The notes: generated by a model from the sequence alone, not told the origin. A stretch of DNA of 64,000 nt from Prochlorococcus sp. AG-347-L21 (GCA_003278875.1 QCCQ01000002.1:1-64000), one strand, 5' to 3'; positions 1 to 9,342 are shown, counted from the stretch's first letter. Made by a program: numbers and translations.

Positions 1-498
1 ATATTTATCCTTAGAGGAGTGAGTATTATTTTACCTGCCCTTCCAAGTTCTGCTTATTCTCTGCTAGCTGGATCATTACTAGGATTTCAAAAAGGTTACA
101 TGACAATAATCTTTTCGGATATCGTTTTTTGCCAAGCTGCTTTCTTTATTGCGAGAAATTATGGTCGGATTCCTGTACGTAATTTAGTAGGCCCAAGAGC
201 AATGCAAAAGATTGAAAGTTTTAATCAAAACCAGCTAGAAGAAAATTTCTTTCTTATGACAGGTCTACTAATGACTGGCCTTTTTGATTTTCTAAGCTAC
301 GCAATTGGCATTGGAGGAACTCGCTGGAAAATATTTACTCCAGCATTATTAATAAGTCTTCTTATCAGTGACTCTATACTAGTAGCAGTAGGAGCTGGAG
401 TTAGCCAGGGAGCAGGATTATTTCTAGGGATTGCTCTATTAGGAATGTTTGCTTTAGCGACTATTTCAGGATTGGCAAAAAATAAAAAGCCTAAATAA
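1..498 (+). CDS. TVP38/TMEM64 (DedA-like) membrane protein, 5'-truncated by window edge
   Basis: The reading frame is open to the first base of the window, so the N-terminus lies outside; a GTG at 19 falls inside a conserved stretch and is probably not the start. The visible 165 residues include a segment with LPALPSSAYSLLAG, like the reentrant-loop region of SNARE-associated/TVP38 family proteins, followed by further hydrophobic membrane segments and a basic C-terminal tail (KNKKPK). Family members are integral membrane proteins linked to lipid scrambling or membrane homeostasis; the substrate cannot be told here. It is followed by a 116-bp spacer and a small ORF on the same strand. Confidence 0.75.
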   Translation: MFILRGVSIILPALPSSAYSLLAGSLLGFQKGYMTIIFSDIVFCQAAFFIARNYGRIPVRNLVGPRAMQKIESFNQNQLEENFFLMTGLLMTGLFDFLSYAIGIGGTRWKIFTPALLISLLISDSILVAVGAGVSQGAGLFLGIALLGMFALATISGLAKNKKPK

Positions 499-614
499 CA
501 AACAGTTGGTAATTCTGTAATCAAGGAAGAAAGATATGACATTTTCGCAAACAATAACAATATAAATAATGATTCATGCAAGAATAGAAATCGATTAATT
601 TTTAAAGTTATTAG

Positions 615-794
615 ATGACTCCATTTAGACCAACTTCATATGATCGCCCTGGAGAACAAATATCAACTACTCCTTCTGGATTAAAAGTAACTTCTGCAAA
701 GAGATTAATGGTGGACTCAATGGTAAGAATGATACAAAAAGCAGATAATCATTCCGTGGAAGATCAACTTGACGAAGAATCTAACAATAATTAA
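615..794 (+). CDS. small protein of 59 aa upstream of cpeS
   Basis: An ATG at 615 opens 59 codons ending in TAA at 792-794, starting [14 protein letters not shown] and ending in an acidic, Asn-rich tail. I do not recognise the family. There is no signal peptide or membrane segment; the middle (residues about 25-45) could form a helix. Its last 26 bases overlap the proposed TTG start of the cpeS-like gene in another frame, which would fit translational coupling. It fills the space between the membrane protein and cpeS with a clean start. It could be a real conserved picocyanobacterial protein or a fortuitous ORF. Confidence 0.5.
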   Translation: MTPFRPTSYDRPGEQISTTPSGLKVTSAKRLMVDSMVRMIQKADNHSVEDQLDEESNNN

Positions 795-1320
795 TCAATT
801 CATTGATAAAAGTTTAGGAGAGTGGAAATCTATTAGAAGTACTCACACTTTAGCTTTTCAGGAATTTGAAAACTCAACTAGCAAAATATATATAAAACAT
901 ATCAACAAAAAAAATAAAAAAGTCGTTGAAATTTTTAAAAATTATAAATTTAGTTTAAACCTAGAGAGCATAGCCATTTCTATAAACTGGCAAACTATTA
1001 GTGATTGGGACAATGATGATATCTGTGAGGGAGATGAAACTATTCTGATTTTTTTACCCAAAGATGAAAATTCAGGAATTGTTTTAAGAAATAAAGGTTA
1101 TACAGAATCTTTTATTTCATCATCCAATTATTTTGTTGATGAACAAAACAATTTACACATTAAAAATATTTATAAATCAACAGTTTCTGAAGAAAGAATT
1201 TCCTTTTTATCCAAACATATAAGATCTAGATTTTCTACTATTAGAAATCTGGAAAATAACTCAGTTATACAGACTTCCCATACTTCAGAGATAAGGAATT
1301 TAGCTAGTTTAAAAGATTAA
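769..1320 (+). CDS. cpeS: CpeS/CpcS-family phycobiliprotein chromophore lyase
   Basis: The 183-residue product has the family hallmark near its N-terminus: [18 protein letters not shown] (residues about 17-34), followed by an ISINW and SDWDND beta-rich core as in the lipocalin-like CpeS/CpcS bilin lyases. These enzymes attach phycoerythrobilin to the Cys-82-type position of phycobiliproteins. The partner is immediately downstream: cpeB converges on this gene and their 3' ends overlap by 17 bp. The start is taken as TTG at 769, inside the preceding small ORF; no ATG is available before the conserved core. The tail after residue about 150 is low-complexity and less family-like. Confidence 0.8.
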   Translation: MTKNLTIINQFIDKSLGEWKSIRSTHTLAFQEFENSTSKIYIKHINKKNKKVVEIFKNYKFSLNLESIAISINWQTISDWDNDDICEGDETILIFLPKDENSGIVLRNKGYTESFISSSNYFVDEQNNLHIKNIYKSTVSEERISFLSKHIRSRFSTIRNLENNSVIQTSHTSEIRNLASLKD

Positions 1321-1816
1321 TTATCCTTTCAAATTGAAACTCTGTTTCAGATATTAATTTAGGAAGAAAGTCTTTGTTTCCAAGCATATTATTAACTGTT
1401 GAATTTAAATCAGAGATAGTTGCATCTCGCATTAATTCAAAAACCCTTCTTGCATTTCTTAAAGGTACCCCAAGAGCAAGATAAGTATTTTTAAGATCCT
1501 TCAAACAACTTTTTTCTAAAACTGATTCGTCATTAGAAATTAAAAGATAAGCAACAATCCTTAGGACTATTTCTCCATCTCTTAAACAAACGGACATCTT
1601 GTTAGTTGTATTTAAAGTTGTTTTTGAATTAAGTGAATCTTGATTTTCGCAAATCATTGCTGTTACAGCGTCTGCTGCGATTGCATGTGAATTATTGGTT
1701 ATTGAGTTTATTGCATCTAATCTTGAGTTTGCACTATTAATAAATTCTTTTATATTGCTTAAATCATTTAATTTCTTATCGGCTGACAATAGTTGATTAT
1801 CCTTTGAAACTGACAT
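1304..1816 (-). CDS. cpeB: divergent phycoerythrin beta subunit
   Basis: The 170-residue protein is recognisable as a phycobiliprotein beta chain: SRLDAIN at 31-37, [12 protein letters not shown] at 47-58, [10 protein letters not shown] at 77-86 and TYLALGVP at 111-118. Cys77 corresponds to the conserved Cys-82 bilin site. The usual doubly linked site (NASC) reads NNSH, with His44 in place of Cys, and the C-terminal Cys site is absent, so at most one bilin of the usual set seems attachable. This fits the reduced phycoerythrin of high-light Prochlorococcus, which has no phycobilisomes and may use it as a minor light receptor. It lies beside its likely lyase gene cpeS. Confidence 0.9.
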   Translation of the reverse strand: MSVSKDNQLLSADKKLNDLSNIKEFINSANSRLDAINSITNNSHAIAADAVTAMICENQDSLNSKTTLNTTNKMSVCLRDGEIVLRIVAYLLISNDESVLEKSCLKDLKNTYLALGVPLRNARRVFELMRDATISDLNSTVNNMLGNKDFLPKLISETEFQFERIINLLN

Positions 1817-1994
1817 TTCTGAATTAAAAATTTAAAGACCGATCTTAAGAATAATACAAAGCTAGTTAAAACAATAATATTTCAAACTTAACGCAACGCT
1901 TCTTAATTAATAACTTCATTCCAAAGTGATAGTTGAAATAATTCAAATAAAAAATTTTTTTCCGCTAATATAAAATTAAATTCTTAATAAAGTT

Positions 1995-2201
1995 TTGGAT
2001 CAACAGGATTTAAAATTATCAAAGAAACTTATTTCTTCATATAAAAAGAGATTGGAAAAAGAAATTCTAGACCGAAGTATGAAATTAAGAATGCCTCAAA
2101 ATAAATTTGAAGAAATAATTAATAACAATAATGAACTTATAAATTTAAAAAAAGCGTTAGAAGAACTAAAAACGGAATCTGAATCTCATAGTAAAGTCTG
2201 A
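1995..2201 (+). CDS. small charged coiled-coil protein, unknown function
   Basis: A TTG at 1995 opens a 68-residue ORF, MDQQDLKLSKKL..., rich in Lys, Glu and Leu with heptad-like spacing over most of its length, suggesting a helical or coiled-coil protein. No domain is recognised and there is no signal or membrane segment. It precedes the helicase gene by 22 bp on the same strand and may be cotranscribed with it. Upstream, 1817-1994 is AT-rich and holds no feature I can identify; it must contain the divergent promoters for cpeB and this gene. The weak start codon lowers confidence. Confidence 0.55.
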   Translation: MDQQDLKLSKKLISSYKKRLEKEILDRSMKLRMPQNKFEEIINNNNELINLKKALEELKTESESHSKV

Positions 2202-2223
2202 TTTTTGAAAAATCCTTCCAAAA

Positions 2224-4632
2224 GTGCCTCAAACCAACAATTTCCTTTTTAAGTCCCTAAACAATCAACAACTTCAAGCAGTAAAACATGTTTATGGACC
2301 ACTATTAGTTGTTGCTGGTGCAGGTAGCGGAAAAACTAAGGCTCTTACTCACAGAATTGCAAACCTTATCGAGGGTAACTCTATAGATCCCTACAACATT
2401 CTCGCAGTCACTTTCACTAACAAAGCTGCCAAAGAAATGAAAGCAAGATTAGAGGTTCTTCTAGCACAAGAATTAGCTTTTAATCAATTTGGTCAGCCTT
2501 GGGCAACTCTTAAAGAAATTGATCAAAATCAATTAAGAACAAACGTTAACCAAGAGAGGCTTCAGAACCTTTGGATCGGTACTTTCCATTCTTTATTTTC
2601 AAGACTTCTGAGATACGATATTGAAAAATATACTGATCCAGAAGGCCTAAAATGGACAAGGCAATTTTCAATTTACGATGAAACAGATTCTCAAACATTA
2701 GTAAAAGAAATTATTAGTCAAGATATGAATCTTGACCCAAAAAGATATGATCCCAAAAAGATTAAAAGATTAATAAGTAATGCTAAAAATCAATGCTTAA
2801 CTTCTAATGATCTTTTAGAAAAAGCAGATAATAATTTTGATAAAACAGTTGCAGAAGCCTATAAGAGATACAGAATTTCACTCTCAAAAAATAATTCTTT
2901 AGACTTTGATGATCTTTTACTTTTGCCTGTTTTCTTATTGAGGCAAAATGATATAGTGAGAGATTACTGGCACAAAAGATTTAAACATATTTTAGTTGAC
3001 GAATATCAAGATACAAATAGAACACAATATGAACTTATAAAGTTAATTACAGCTGGAAATACTGAACCAAAAAAATTCTTCAATTGGGAAGATCGATCAA
3101 TTTTTGTAGTTGGGGATGCTGATCAAAGTATTTATAGTTTCAGAGCAGCTGACTTCAGAATTTTAATTGGTTTTCAGGAAGATTTCAAAACTTCAATCAA
3201 AGACGATACAAAATCATCTTTAATTAAATTAGAAGATAATTATAGGTCATCTTCCAATATCCTTGATGCTGCAAACTCACTAATTGAAAACAACTCTGAA
3301 AGAATTGACAAAGTTTTAAAGGCTACCAAAGAAAAAGGGGAACTTTTAACGTTACTGAGCTGTGATGATGAAATTTCCGAGGCAGAAGCAATTACCAATA
3401 AAATAAAATCACTCAATAACTATAATCAAAACCCAATTTGGAAAAATTTTGCAATTTTATATCGAACCAGAGCTCAGTCGAGAGTATTAGAAGAATCTCT
3501 TGTAAGGTGGCGCATCCCTTATACAATTTTTGGAGGATTGCGTTTTTATGATAGAAGAGAAATTAAAGATGCAATAGCATATTTGAAAGTTCTGGTTAAT
3601 TCTTCAGATAATGTTAGTCTTTTACGAATCATAAATGTTCCTAGAAGAGGGATTGGTAAGACTACTATTCAAAAACTTAATGAACTATCTAATAGGTTAA
3701 ATATCCCATTATGGGAGGTTCTTAATGATAAGCAAAGTCTTGAAGAAACAATAGGCCGATCATCAAAAGGAATTAATAAATTTACTGAAGTTATGAATGA
3801 TCTACTGTGTTACCTAGAAAATTCAGGTCCCGCTCAACTACTACAACTTATATTAGAAAAAAGTGGTTATTTAAGTGACTTGCTCTCTAGTGGGACTGAA
3901 GAATCTGAAGATAGAAGAAATAACTTACAAGAACTAATTAATGCAGCTACTCAATATGAAGAAGAAACAGAAAGTGGAGATGTAGAGGGATTTCTTTCTA
4001 CAGCGGCCTTAACAACTGATAATGATACGAAGAAAAATAATCCTAACTCTGTAACTCTCATGACTTTACATAATAGTAAAGGTTTAGAATTTCAAAATGT
4101 TTTTATCACTGGGCTAGAACAAGGTCTCTTCCCTAGCCATAGATCAATAGATACTCCCTCACTTCTTGAAGAGGAAAGAAGATTATGCTACGTAGGTATT
4201 ACTAGAGCTAAAGAAAGAGTTTTCTTAAGTCATGCCAGAGAAAGAAGATTATGGGGTGGCATGCGTGAGGCAACAATTCCTTCAATATTTCTTTCGGAAA
4301 TACCTGAAGATCTAATGGATGGCGAATTACCACAAACTGGTGGTGCTTCAATTAGAAGAGATTTGCATCTTGATCGTTTAACAAGAGTTGATCGAAACAA
4401 TCCAAATGAATTTGTTAACAAACCAATAAATGCAGTAAGAAAATTATATTCAGGGCCAAGTAAAGGGAAAAGCTGGATAGTCGGAGATAAGCTAATTCAC
4501 TCAAAATTTGGGAAAGGTGAAATTATACATATTTTTGGGAGTGGTGAAAAAATATCTTTAGCCGTAAAATTTGGTGATAAAGGAAGTAAAATTCTAGATC
4601 CCAGATTAGCTCCAATTCGTTATGTAAGTTAA
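2224..4632 (+). CDS. pcrA: UvrD/PcrA/Rep-type superfamily 1 DNA helicase
   Basis: The 802-residue product carries the SF1A helicase motifs in order: LNNQQLQAV (Q motif, about 12-20), Walker A AGAGSGKT (31-38), TFTNKAAKEM (motif Ia), DEYQDTN (motif II), VGDADQSIYSFR (motif III), LEDNYRSS (motif IV), VTLMTLHNSKGLEF (motif V) and VGITRAKE (motif VI). These ATP-driven 3'-5' helicases act in nucleotide excision repair, mismatch repair and removal of RecA from DNA. The length suits PcrA/UvrD. GTG at 2224 places the Q motif at the normal distance. The C-terminal 60 residues look like the PcrA/UvrD Tudor-like tail. Choosing between pcrA, uvrD and rep by name is not possible from sequence alone. Confidence 0.93.
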   Translation: MPQTNNFLFKSLNNQQLQAVKHVYGPLLVVAGAGSGKTKALTHRIANLIEGNSIDPYNILAVTFTNKAAKEMKARLEVLLAQELAFNQFGQPWATLKEIDQNQLRTNVNQERLQNLWIGTFHSLFSRLLRYDIEKYTDPEGLKWTRQFSIYDETDSQTLVKEIISQDMNLDPKRYDPKKIKRLISNAKNQCLTSNDLLEKADNNFDKTVAEAYKRYRISLSKNNSLDFDDLLLLPVFLLRQNDIVRDYWHKRFKHILVDEYQDTNRTQYELIKLITAGNTEPKKFFNWEDRSIFVVGDADQSIYSFRAADFRILIGFQEDFKTSIKDDTKSSLIKLEDNYRSSSNILDAANSLIENNSERIDKVLKATKEKGELLTLLSCDDEISEAEAITNKIKSLNNYNQNPIWKNFAILYRTRAQSRVLEESLVRWRIPYTIFGGLRFYDRREIKDAIAYLKVLVNSSDNVSLLRIINVPRRGIGKTTIQKLNELSNRLNIPLWEVLNDKQSLEETIGRSSKGINKFTEVMNDLLCYLENSGPAQLLQLILEKSGYLSDLLSSGTEESEDRRNNLQELINAATQYEEETESGDVEGFLSTAALTTDNDTKKNNPNSVTLMTLHNSKGLEFQNVFITGLEQGLFPSHRSIDTPSLLEEERRLCYVGITRAKERVFLSHARERRLWGGMREATIPSIFLSEIPEDLMDGELPQTGGASIRRDLHLDRLTRVDRNNPNEFVNKPINAVRKLYSGPSKGKSWIVGDKLIHSKFGKGEIIHIFGSGEKISLAVKFGDKGSKILDPRLAPIRYVS

Positions 4633-4637
4633 AACTC

Positions 4638-5885
4638 ATGAACGATATCTCTGATTACATCCAAGGGGAATTAATCAAAACTCCATTTAATCTATATAAC
4701 CTTATTACTAAATACATAGAATCTAATAAAAATACTAAAGTGGCTTTTGTTGGCGGTTATTTAAGAGATTTGTTAATTAGTAAATTCCACAAAAAATCGT
4801 TTTCTAAACCTGTAGATATTGATCTTGTTATTGAAGGATCCTCTATTTCTCTTGCAAAATTTATAAAAAAAAATATTGTAAATGTAGATTTATGTTTAAT
4901 CAAGGAATTTAATTTATACAACACTGTAGAAATAAATATTAATGACTATAAAATTGATATTGCTTCTGCAAGAAAAGAAATTTATTCTGCTCCAGGCTTA
5001 AATCCCACAGTAAATAAAAGTACTATTGAGGAGGATCTTAAGAGGAGAGATTTCACTATAAATTCAATAGCCTTCGAGGTCTCGACAAGGAAAATCTATG
5101 ATCTTTATGGAGGAATTTCTGATATAAAAAATAAAAGATTGAACTTACTTCACAGTAATAGTATTTCAGATGATCCAAGTAGATTAATTAGATGTGCAAA
5201 ATATGCTTCAAGGTTAGATTTCAATATTTCAAATAACTCCCTTAAACAATCTCAAGAAACAGTTAGACAATGGCCATGGAAAAGTTCAGAAACTCATCAG
5301 AAAATGATTTTCCCTCCTGCACTAGGCATACGAATAAGGATGGAACTAGCTGAAATATGCAAACATGATAATTTGACTAATGTGATTTCGATAATTCATA
5401 AATGGAAAATTATCTCAATCTTAAATGATAATATTAAAGTCGATAAAAGATTTTTAAGAGGACTAAATTGGATTAAGAAGTTAAAGGGAAATTACATGCT
5501 TTACTTATTAAAAGATTCAGAAGATTTAGAAAAAGCATGTCAAAGATTTTTGATAAATAATAGTGAGATAAAAATATTAGAAGATTATGTCAATATCAAA
5601 AAGTTATTAAATACAAACAAAAAAAATTTCAATCATTTTTCTCCATCAAGTTGGACAGAATTTATTGAGGACAGAAACCTTAATGATGAGACAGTCAAAT
5701 TATTAATTTGTGATGGAGGACCATACTGGCGTAAATTATTTAAGTGGTTATTTATTTACAAATTCATAAAATCAAAAAAAGATGGAGAAACATTAAAAAA
5801 AGAAGGATGGGACCAAGGGAAGGAGATGGGAAAGGAAATCAAAAGATTAAGATATTTGGAAATTGACAAATCAAATAGAAATTAA
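4638..5885 (+). CDS. cca: CCA tRNA nucleotidyltransferase / poly(A) polymerase family
   Basis: The 415-residue protein has the class II nucleotidyltransferase head: VAFVGGYLRDLL (about 35-46), the metal-binding DIDLVIEG motif, the RRDFTINSIAF motif and the DDPSRLIRCAKYASRL motif. It adds or repairs the 3' CCA of tRNAs, which matters here because both tRNA genes in this window lack an encoded CCA. It starts 5 bp after the helicase stop codon, so the two are probably cotranscribed. Its stop abuts the stop of the convergent selD fusion without any spacer. The C-terminal third is poorly conserved, as usual for the family. Confidence 0.9.
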   Translation: MNDISDYIQGELIKTPFNLYNLITKYIESNKNTKVAFVGGYLRDLLISKFHKKSFSKPVDIDLVIEGSSISLAKFIKKNIVNVDLCLIKEFNLYNTVEININDYKIDIASARKEIYSAPGLNPTVNKSTIEEDLKRRDFTINSIAFEVSTRKIYDLYGGISDIKNKRLNLLHSNSISDDPSRLIRCAKYASRLDFNISNNSLKQSQETVRQWPWKSSETHQKMIFPPALGIRIRMELAEICKHDNLTNVISIIHKWKIISILNDNIKVDKRFLRGLNWIKKLKGNYMLYLLKDSEDLEKACQRFLINNSEIKILEDYVNIKKLLNTNKKNFNHFSPSSWTEFIEDRNLNDETVKLLICDGGPYWRKLFKWLFIYKFIKSKKDGETLKKEGWDQGKEMGKEIKRLRYLEIDKSNRN

Positions 5886-8057
5886 TTACATTTTTACAAC
5901 CTCTCCAACCTTGTACCATTTATCCTTTAGTACATTTTCATATTTACGATTGCAACTAATCAACAAGGGTCCACATGTTTGAGGATCTAATAGTAATGAT
6001 ATTCTCTCGTTAAAAGTCTCTTGATCTAATGAATTTTCGTTTAAAAAATTAATTATTCTTTTCTGCTTATTTACTTTATAAATTTTGTCAAAAATTTCTT
6101 TATTAGATTCAAAGAAAGTACTTTTAACGTCTTTTCTTATTAAATCAAATATTCCAGGATAAGCTTTAAATGCAAATAAATCTAATAAAACTTTTAATGG
6201 CTCAAGATTATTGCTTTGCCTATATAAATTAGATGATTCAACCATTTCCTTAAGATGTCCAATAAATCCATATCCAGTAATGTCAGTCGCAGCATTGACT
6301 AATGATTCTTTAAATTGATTTTGAAAAAGATAAATTTCATCAATCAAATATTGCTGACTCTTTTCTAAATTATTTATTACTTCAGAAGAACTACCTAGAA
6401 TATTTATATTTTGCATTTGACCGGCAAAGTAAATCCCAACGCCCAGAGGTCTAGACATCATAAGAATATCTCCAATATTCATTCCAGATTTAAGCCATGG
6501 TTTTTCTCCATTTTTTAAAATACCTTGAACTGTTAAAGAAATATCCATTCCTAATGAATAAGGTTTATTTACTAAACTTCTTGCCTCGAAAGTATGGCCT
6601 CCAAGTAATTCACCTCCATGATCCTCAACTGTTGATTTAATACCTTGTAGTGATTGAGAAAAGAGGTAAATCTGAAATTCCCTTTCAACTTTTGGTAATG
6701 AGATTAAAGCCTGCGCGGATGAAAGTTTTGCTCCGCATGCCCACAAATCTGAGCAAGCATGCAAAGTAGTAATTTTTGCATTAAGCCAAGGATCACTTAC
6801 CAAAGCAGGAAATCCATCTACACTTTGCAAGATCATATCTTGACCATTTTGATATATCTCAACAGAATCTTCAGGTGATGAGGCAAAAGAATTTAAATTA
6901 GAATTTATTAATGATTTATTCAAAACTAACTGAGGAATTTTAGCTGCACATCCTCTGCAATCATTCAATGAAATATTTTTTTCACTACTTTTCATCATTA
7001 GCCTTTTTGATCTGAACTTTTTAATAAAGTTGAGATCAATTTTATGCTTTAAAATCCAAAAAATAAAAGAAGGGCCGAAAACAAAATTGCGATAAATAGC
7101 AAAAGCCTTTTGATGATGGCTTGGAAATATATTTACTATTTGCAATCCGATCTTTTGAGGAAACCACTTTTTTAATGATCTCCCTTTTACATCTTTTTTT
7201 AAATTTTGTACTAATGTATCTACAACTTTTACTGCAAAAACTCCCGATGCTGGTCTTTTTGCTGAACCTACAACTGCGCAATCACCGACAGCAAAGATTC
7301 CAGAGAAACTTTTTATCTGTAAATTCTGATTTGTAATTATTCTGCCATGAGAATCCGAATCTAATAATTTTTTTTGTGCCCACAACGGAGATTTATTTCC
7401 AGTACATAAAAGAATCTTGCCATAATCAAAATTAAGTTTTTCAACTAATTCAATATTGGAATTCCGTAAACTTTTTATAATTGCATTATTAATTTTTCTT
7501 GAATCACATAATAGTTTTAAAGGTCTATCTCCCCATCTTTTTCGCAAAGCAAATGATACTTCAATTGCAGCAAGGCCACTCCCAACAATTACAAATGGTA
7601 GTTCATTAATTGAATCAAAAATGTCCTCTTTTAGTATTGATTCATAGGCTCTTAAAAAAGGTTTAATTGAAAAAGCTTTTCGATTTTTAACTAGTGATTC
7701 AAATTCTTTTGGAATTATTGTTTGACTTCCATAATTAAGCACCAACTTCGAATAATTAATTGAAGGTCTATTACTTAAAACAATTTTCTTTAAATTGAAA
7801 TCAATATCCTTTACTTCTTCTTCTATAAAAGAGACTTTTGCATTTTTTGCTAAAGATTTTATATCAATTAAACTCTCTTCTAGAATGATTGATTTTGAAA
7901 TCACCGATGGGAACATCGACGAATAAACCAAATGAGAATCTCTAGATATAATTGAAACAGGAATTTCTGGCATTAATTTCGGGAACATTATCCATTTCTT
8001 CAATAAAGAAACATTAGAGTGTCCTCCTCCAATTAGTACCAGATGATTAAAAGTCAT
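5886..8057 (-). CDS. selD: fused NDH-like FAD/NAD(P) oxidoreductase and selenide, water dikinase (SelD)
   Basis: The 723-residue protein joins two enzymes. Residues 1 to about 345 form a pyridine nucleotide-disulphide oxidoreductase with an N-terminal GGGHSN dinucleotide site (10-15), a second site VIVGSGLAAIE (157-166) and FAVGDC (255-260). Residues about 365-723 match SelD, which makes selenophosphate from selenide and ATP. The SelD catalytic loop reads GCAAK (369-373), keeping one Cys and the Lys but not the second Cys of the more usual GCGCK, and DPWLNAKITTLHACSD (422-437) has His where many SelDs have Asn. Such NDH-SelD fusions are known in cyanobacteria. No selA, selB or mnmH is in the window. 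Its start codon is only 10 bp from that of mtnP. Confidence 0.9.
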   Translation of the reverse strand: MTFNHLVLIGGGHSNVSLLKKWIMFPKLMPEIPVSIISRDSHLVYSSMFPSVISKSIILEESLIDIKSLAKNAKVSFIEEEVKDIDFNLKKIVLSNRPSINYSKLVLNYGSQTIIPKEFESLVKNRKAFSIKPFLRAYESILKEDIFDSINELPFVIVGSGLAAIEVSFALRKRWGDRPLKLLCDSRKINNAIIKSLRNSNIELVEKLNFDYGKILLCTGNKSPLWAQKKLLDSDSHGRIITNQNLQIKSFSGIFAVGDCAVVGSAKRPASGVFAVKVVDTLVQNLKKDVKGRSLKKWFPQKIGLQIVNIFPSHHQKAFAIYRNFVFGPSFIFWILKHKIDLNFIKKFRSKRLMMKSSEKNISLNDCRGCAAKIPQLVLNKSLINSNLNSFASSPEDSVEIYQNGQDMILQSVDGFPALVSDPWLNAKITTLHACSDLWACGAKLSSAQALISLPKVEREFQIYLFSQSLQGIKSTVEDHGGELLGGHTFEARSLVNKPYSLGMDISLTVQGILKNGEKPWLKSGMNIGDILMMSRPLGVGIYFAGQMQNINILGSSSEVINNLEKSQQYLIDEIYLFQNQFKESLVNAATDITGYGFIGHLKEMVESSNLYRQSNNLEPLKVLLDLFAFKAYPGIFDLIRKDVKSTFFESNKEIFDKIYKVNKQKRIINFLNENSLDQETFNERISLLLDPQTCGPLLISCNRKYENVLKDKWYKVGEVVKM

Positions 8058-8067
8058 TTACATCACT

Positions 8068-8961
8068 ATGAATAAAGAACATTTATTACCAATTGAAAAA
8101 TCAAGATTAGGAGTGATTGGTGGAAGTGGATTTTATTCAATGGATCAAATAGAGTACTTAAGAGAACTAGAAATCAATACTCCCTATGGTAAACCTTCTG
8201 ATTCAATAAAAGTATATAATCTTGGAAACCTAGAGATAGCATTTATTCCTAGACATGGCAGAACACATAGTTTAAATCCTTCTGAAATACCTTACAAAGC
8301 TAATATTTGGGCTCTAAGATCAATAGGAGTAAGATGGATTATTGCTCCATCAGCAGTTGGTTCGTTACAAGAACAGATAAGGCCACTTGATATAGTGGTT
8401 CCAGATCAATTTATAGACCGTACAAAAAACAGACCTGCAACCTTCTTTAAGGAGGGAGCTGTTGCTCACGTAACTATGGGAGATCCCTTCTGCACAAATT
8501 TATCACGTATATTAAGTGAAATCGGGGAAAAAAATATTCCTGGCGGTAGACAATTACATAGAGGGGGTACCTATCTAGCAATGGAAGGCCCCGCTTTCTC
8601 GACTAGAGCAGAATCTAATTTATATAGGAGTTGGGGATGTTCAATAATTGGAATGACGAACCACACAGAAGCAAGATTAGCTAAAGAAGCTGAAATAGCT
8701 TACTCCTCCTTATCTATGGTTACTGATTATGATTGCTGGCATCAAACTCATCAAGAAGTTTCTGTAGAGATGGTTTTGGATAATCTTAGATCAAATACTG
8801 AAGTGGCTAATAAAATAATATTTGAAGTAGCTAAATTAATTGAAAAAGAAAGACCAAAAAGTAAATCTCATTTTTCATTAAAGGATGGATTGATCACCCA
8901 AAAAGAAAATATCCCAACCTCTACAAGAGAGAAAATTAGGATATTTACTGATTCTTATTAA
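8068..8961 (+). CDS. mtnP: S-methyl-5'-thioadenosine phosphorylase
   Basis: The 297-residue product begins with the purine nucleoside phosphorylase family 2 signature: GVIGGSGFYSM (about 15-25), NTPYGKPSD, FIPRHGRTHSLNPSEIPY and later MTNHTEARLAKEAEIAYSS. The enzyme splits methylthioadenosine with phosphate to adenine and methylthioribose-1-phosphate, recycling a by-product of polyamine and S-adenosylmethionine metabolism in the cytoplasm. Length suits the family. It is divergent from the selD fusion with only 10 bp between start codons, so promoters of both must lie inside the opposite coding regions. After its stop, about 40 bp separate it from convergent psbJ. Confidence 0.93.
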   Translation: MNKEHLLPIEKSRLGVIGGSGFYSMDQIEYLRELEINTPYGKPSDSIKVYNLGNLEIAFIPRHGRTHSLNPSEIPYKANIWALRSIGVRWIIAPSAVGSLQEQIRPLDIVVPDQFIDRTKNRPATFFKEGAVAHVTMGDPFCTNLSRILSEIGEKNIPGGRQLHRGGTYLAMEGPAFSTRAESNLYRSWGCSIIGMTNHTEARLAKEAEIAYSSLSMVTDYDCWHQTHQEVSVEMVLDNLRSNTEVANKIIFEVAKLIEKERPKSKSHFSLKDGLITQKENIPTSTREKIRIFTDSY

Positions 8962-9004
8962 GCTTATTTGATATAAGTGATTATCAGGTCGAGGTACGGA
9001 TTTG

Positions 9005-9202
9005 TTAACCTCCAGCTCCAACGCCTTGGTATGAACCATAGAAGAATATTCCTAAAACGAAGATAACTGCTATTCCACCCGCTGTAGCAACAAGCCATAA
9101 AGGAAGTGTTCCTTCAGTCCATCTTCTTTCCCATGCAACCGCTGGTCTACCGTCGGGAAGTCTATCTGGAATTCTTCCATCAGGTCCTTTTAATTTACTC
9201 AT
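9005..9202 (-). CDS. psbJ: photosystem II protein J
   Basis: This 65-residue protein matches PsbJ, a single-span thylakoid subunit of photosystem II near cytochrome b559 that influences plastoquinone and electron flow. It has a hydrophilic N-terminus ([19 protein letters not shown]), one membrane span ([20 protein letters not shown]) and the Gly-rich end [10 protein letters not shown]. The N-terminal extension before the span is longer than in plants, as is common in marine cyanobacteria. It is the last gene of the psbE-F-L-J operon on the minus strand, 9 bp after psbL. Confidence 0.97.
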   Translation of the reverse strand: MSKLKGPDGRIPDRLPDGRPAVAWERRWTEGTLPLWLVATAGGIAVIFVLGIFFYGSYQGVGAGG

Positions 9203-9211
9203 GATTTTAAT

Positions 9212-9331
9212 TTAATTGAAAAAGTAACTGGAAAATAATATTCCCAATACGAAGACTGATAATAAGCCTAAATAAAGGCTTGTACGATTAAGTTCAACTG
9301 GAACTTTGTTAGGATTTTCGTTTACTTGCAT
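9212..9331 (-). CDS. psbL: photosystem II protein L
   Basis: The 39-residue PsbL starts at the ATG reading [20 protein letters not shown] and ends in the membrane span [22 protein letters not shown] longer in-frame extension upstream exists but overlaps psbF and is not needed; the 39-residue form is the usual length. PsbL is a thylakoid photosystem II subunit at the dimer interface, required for correct acceptor-side electron transfer. It sits 11 bp downstream of psbF and 9 bp upstream of psbJ. Confidence 0.97.
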
Positions 9332-9342
9332 GATAGTTAAAT

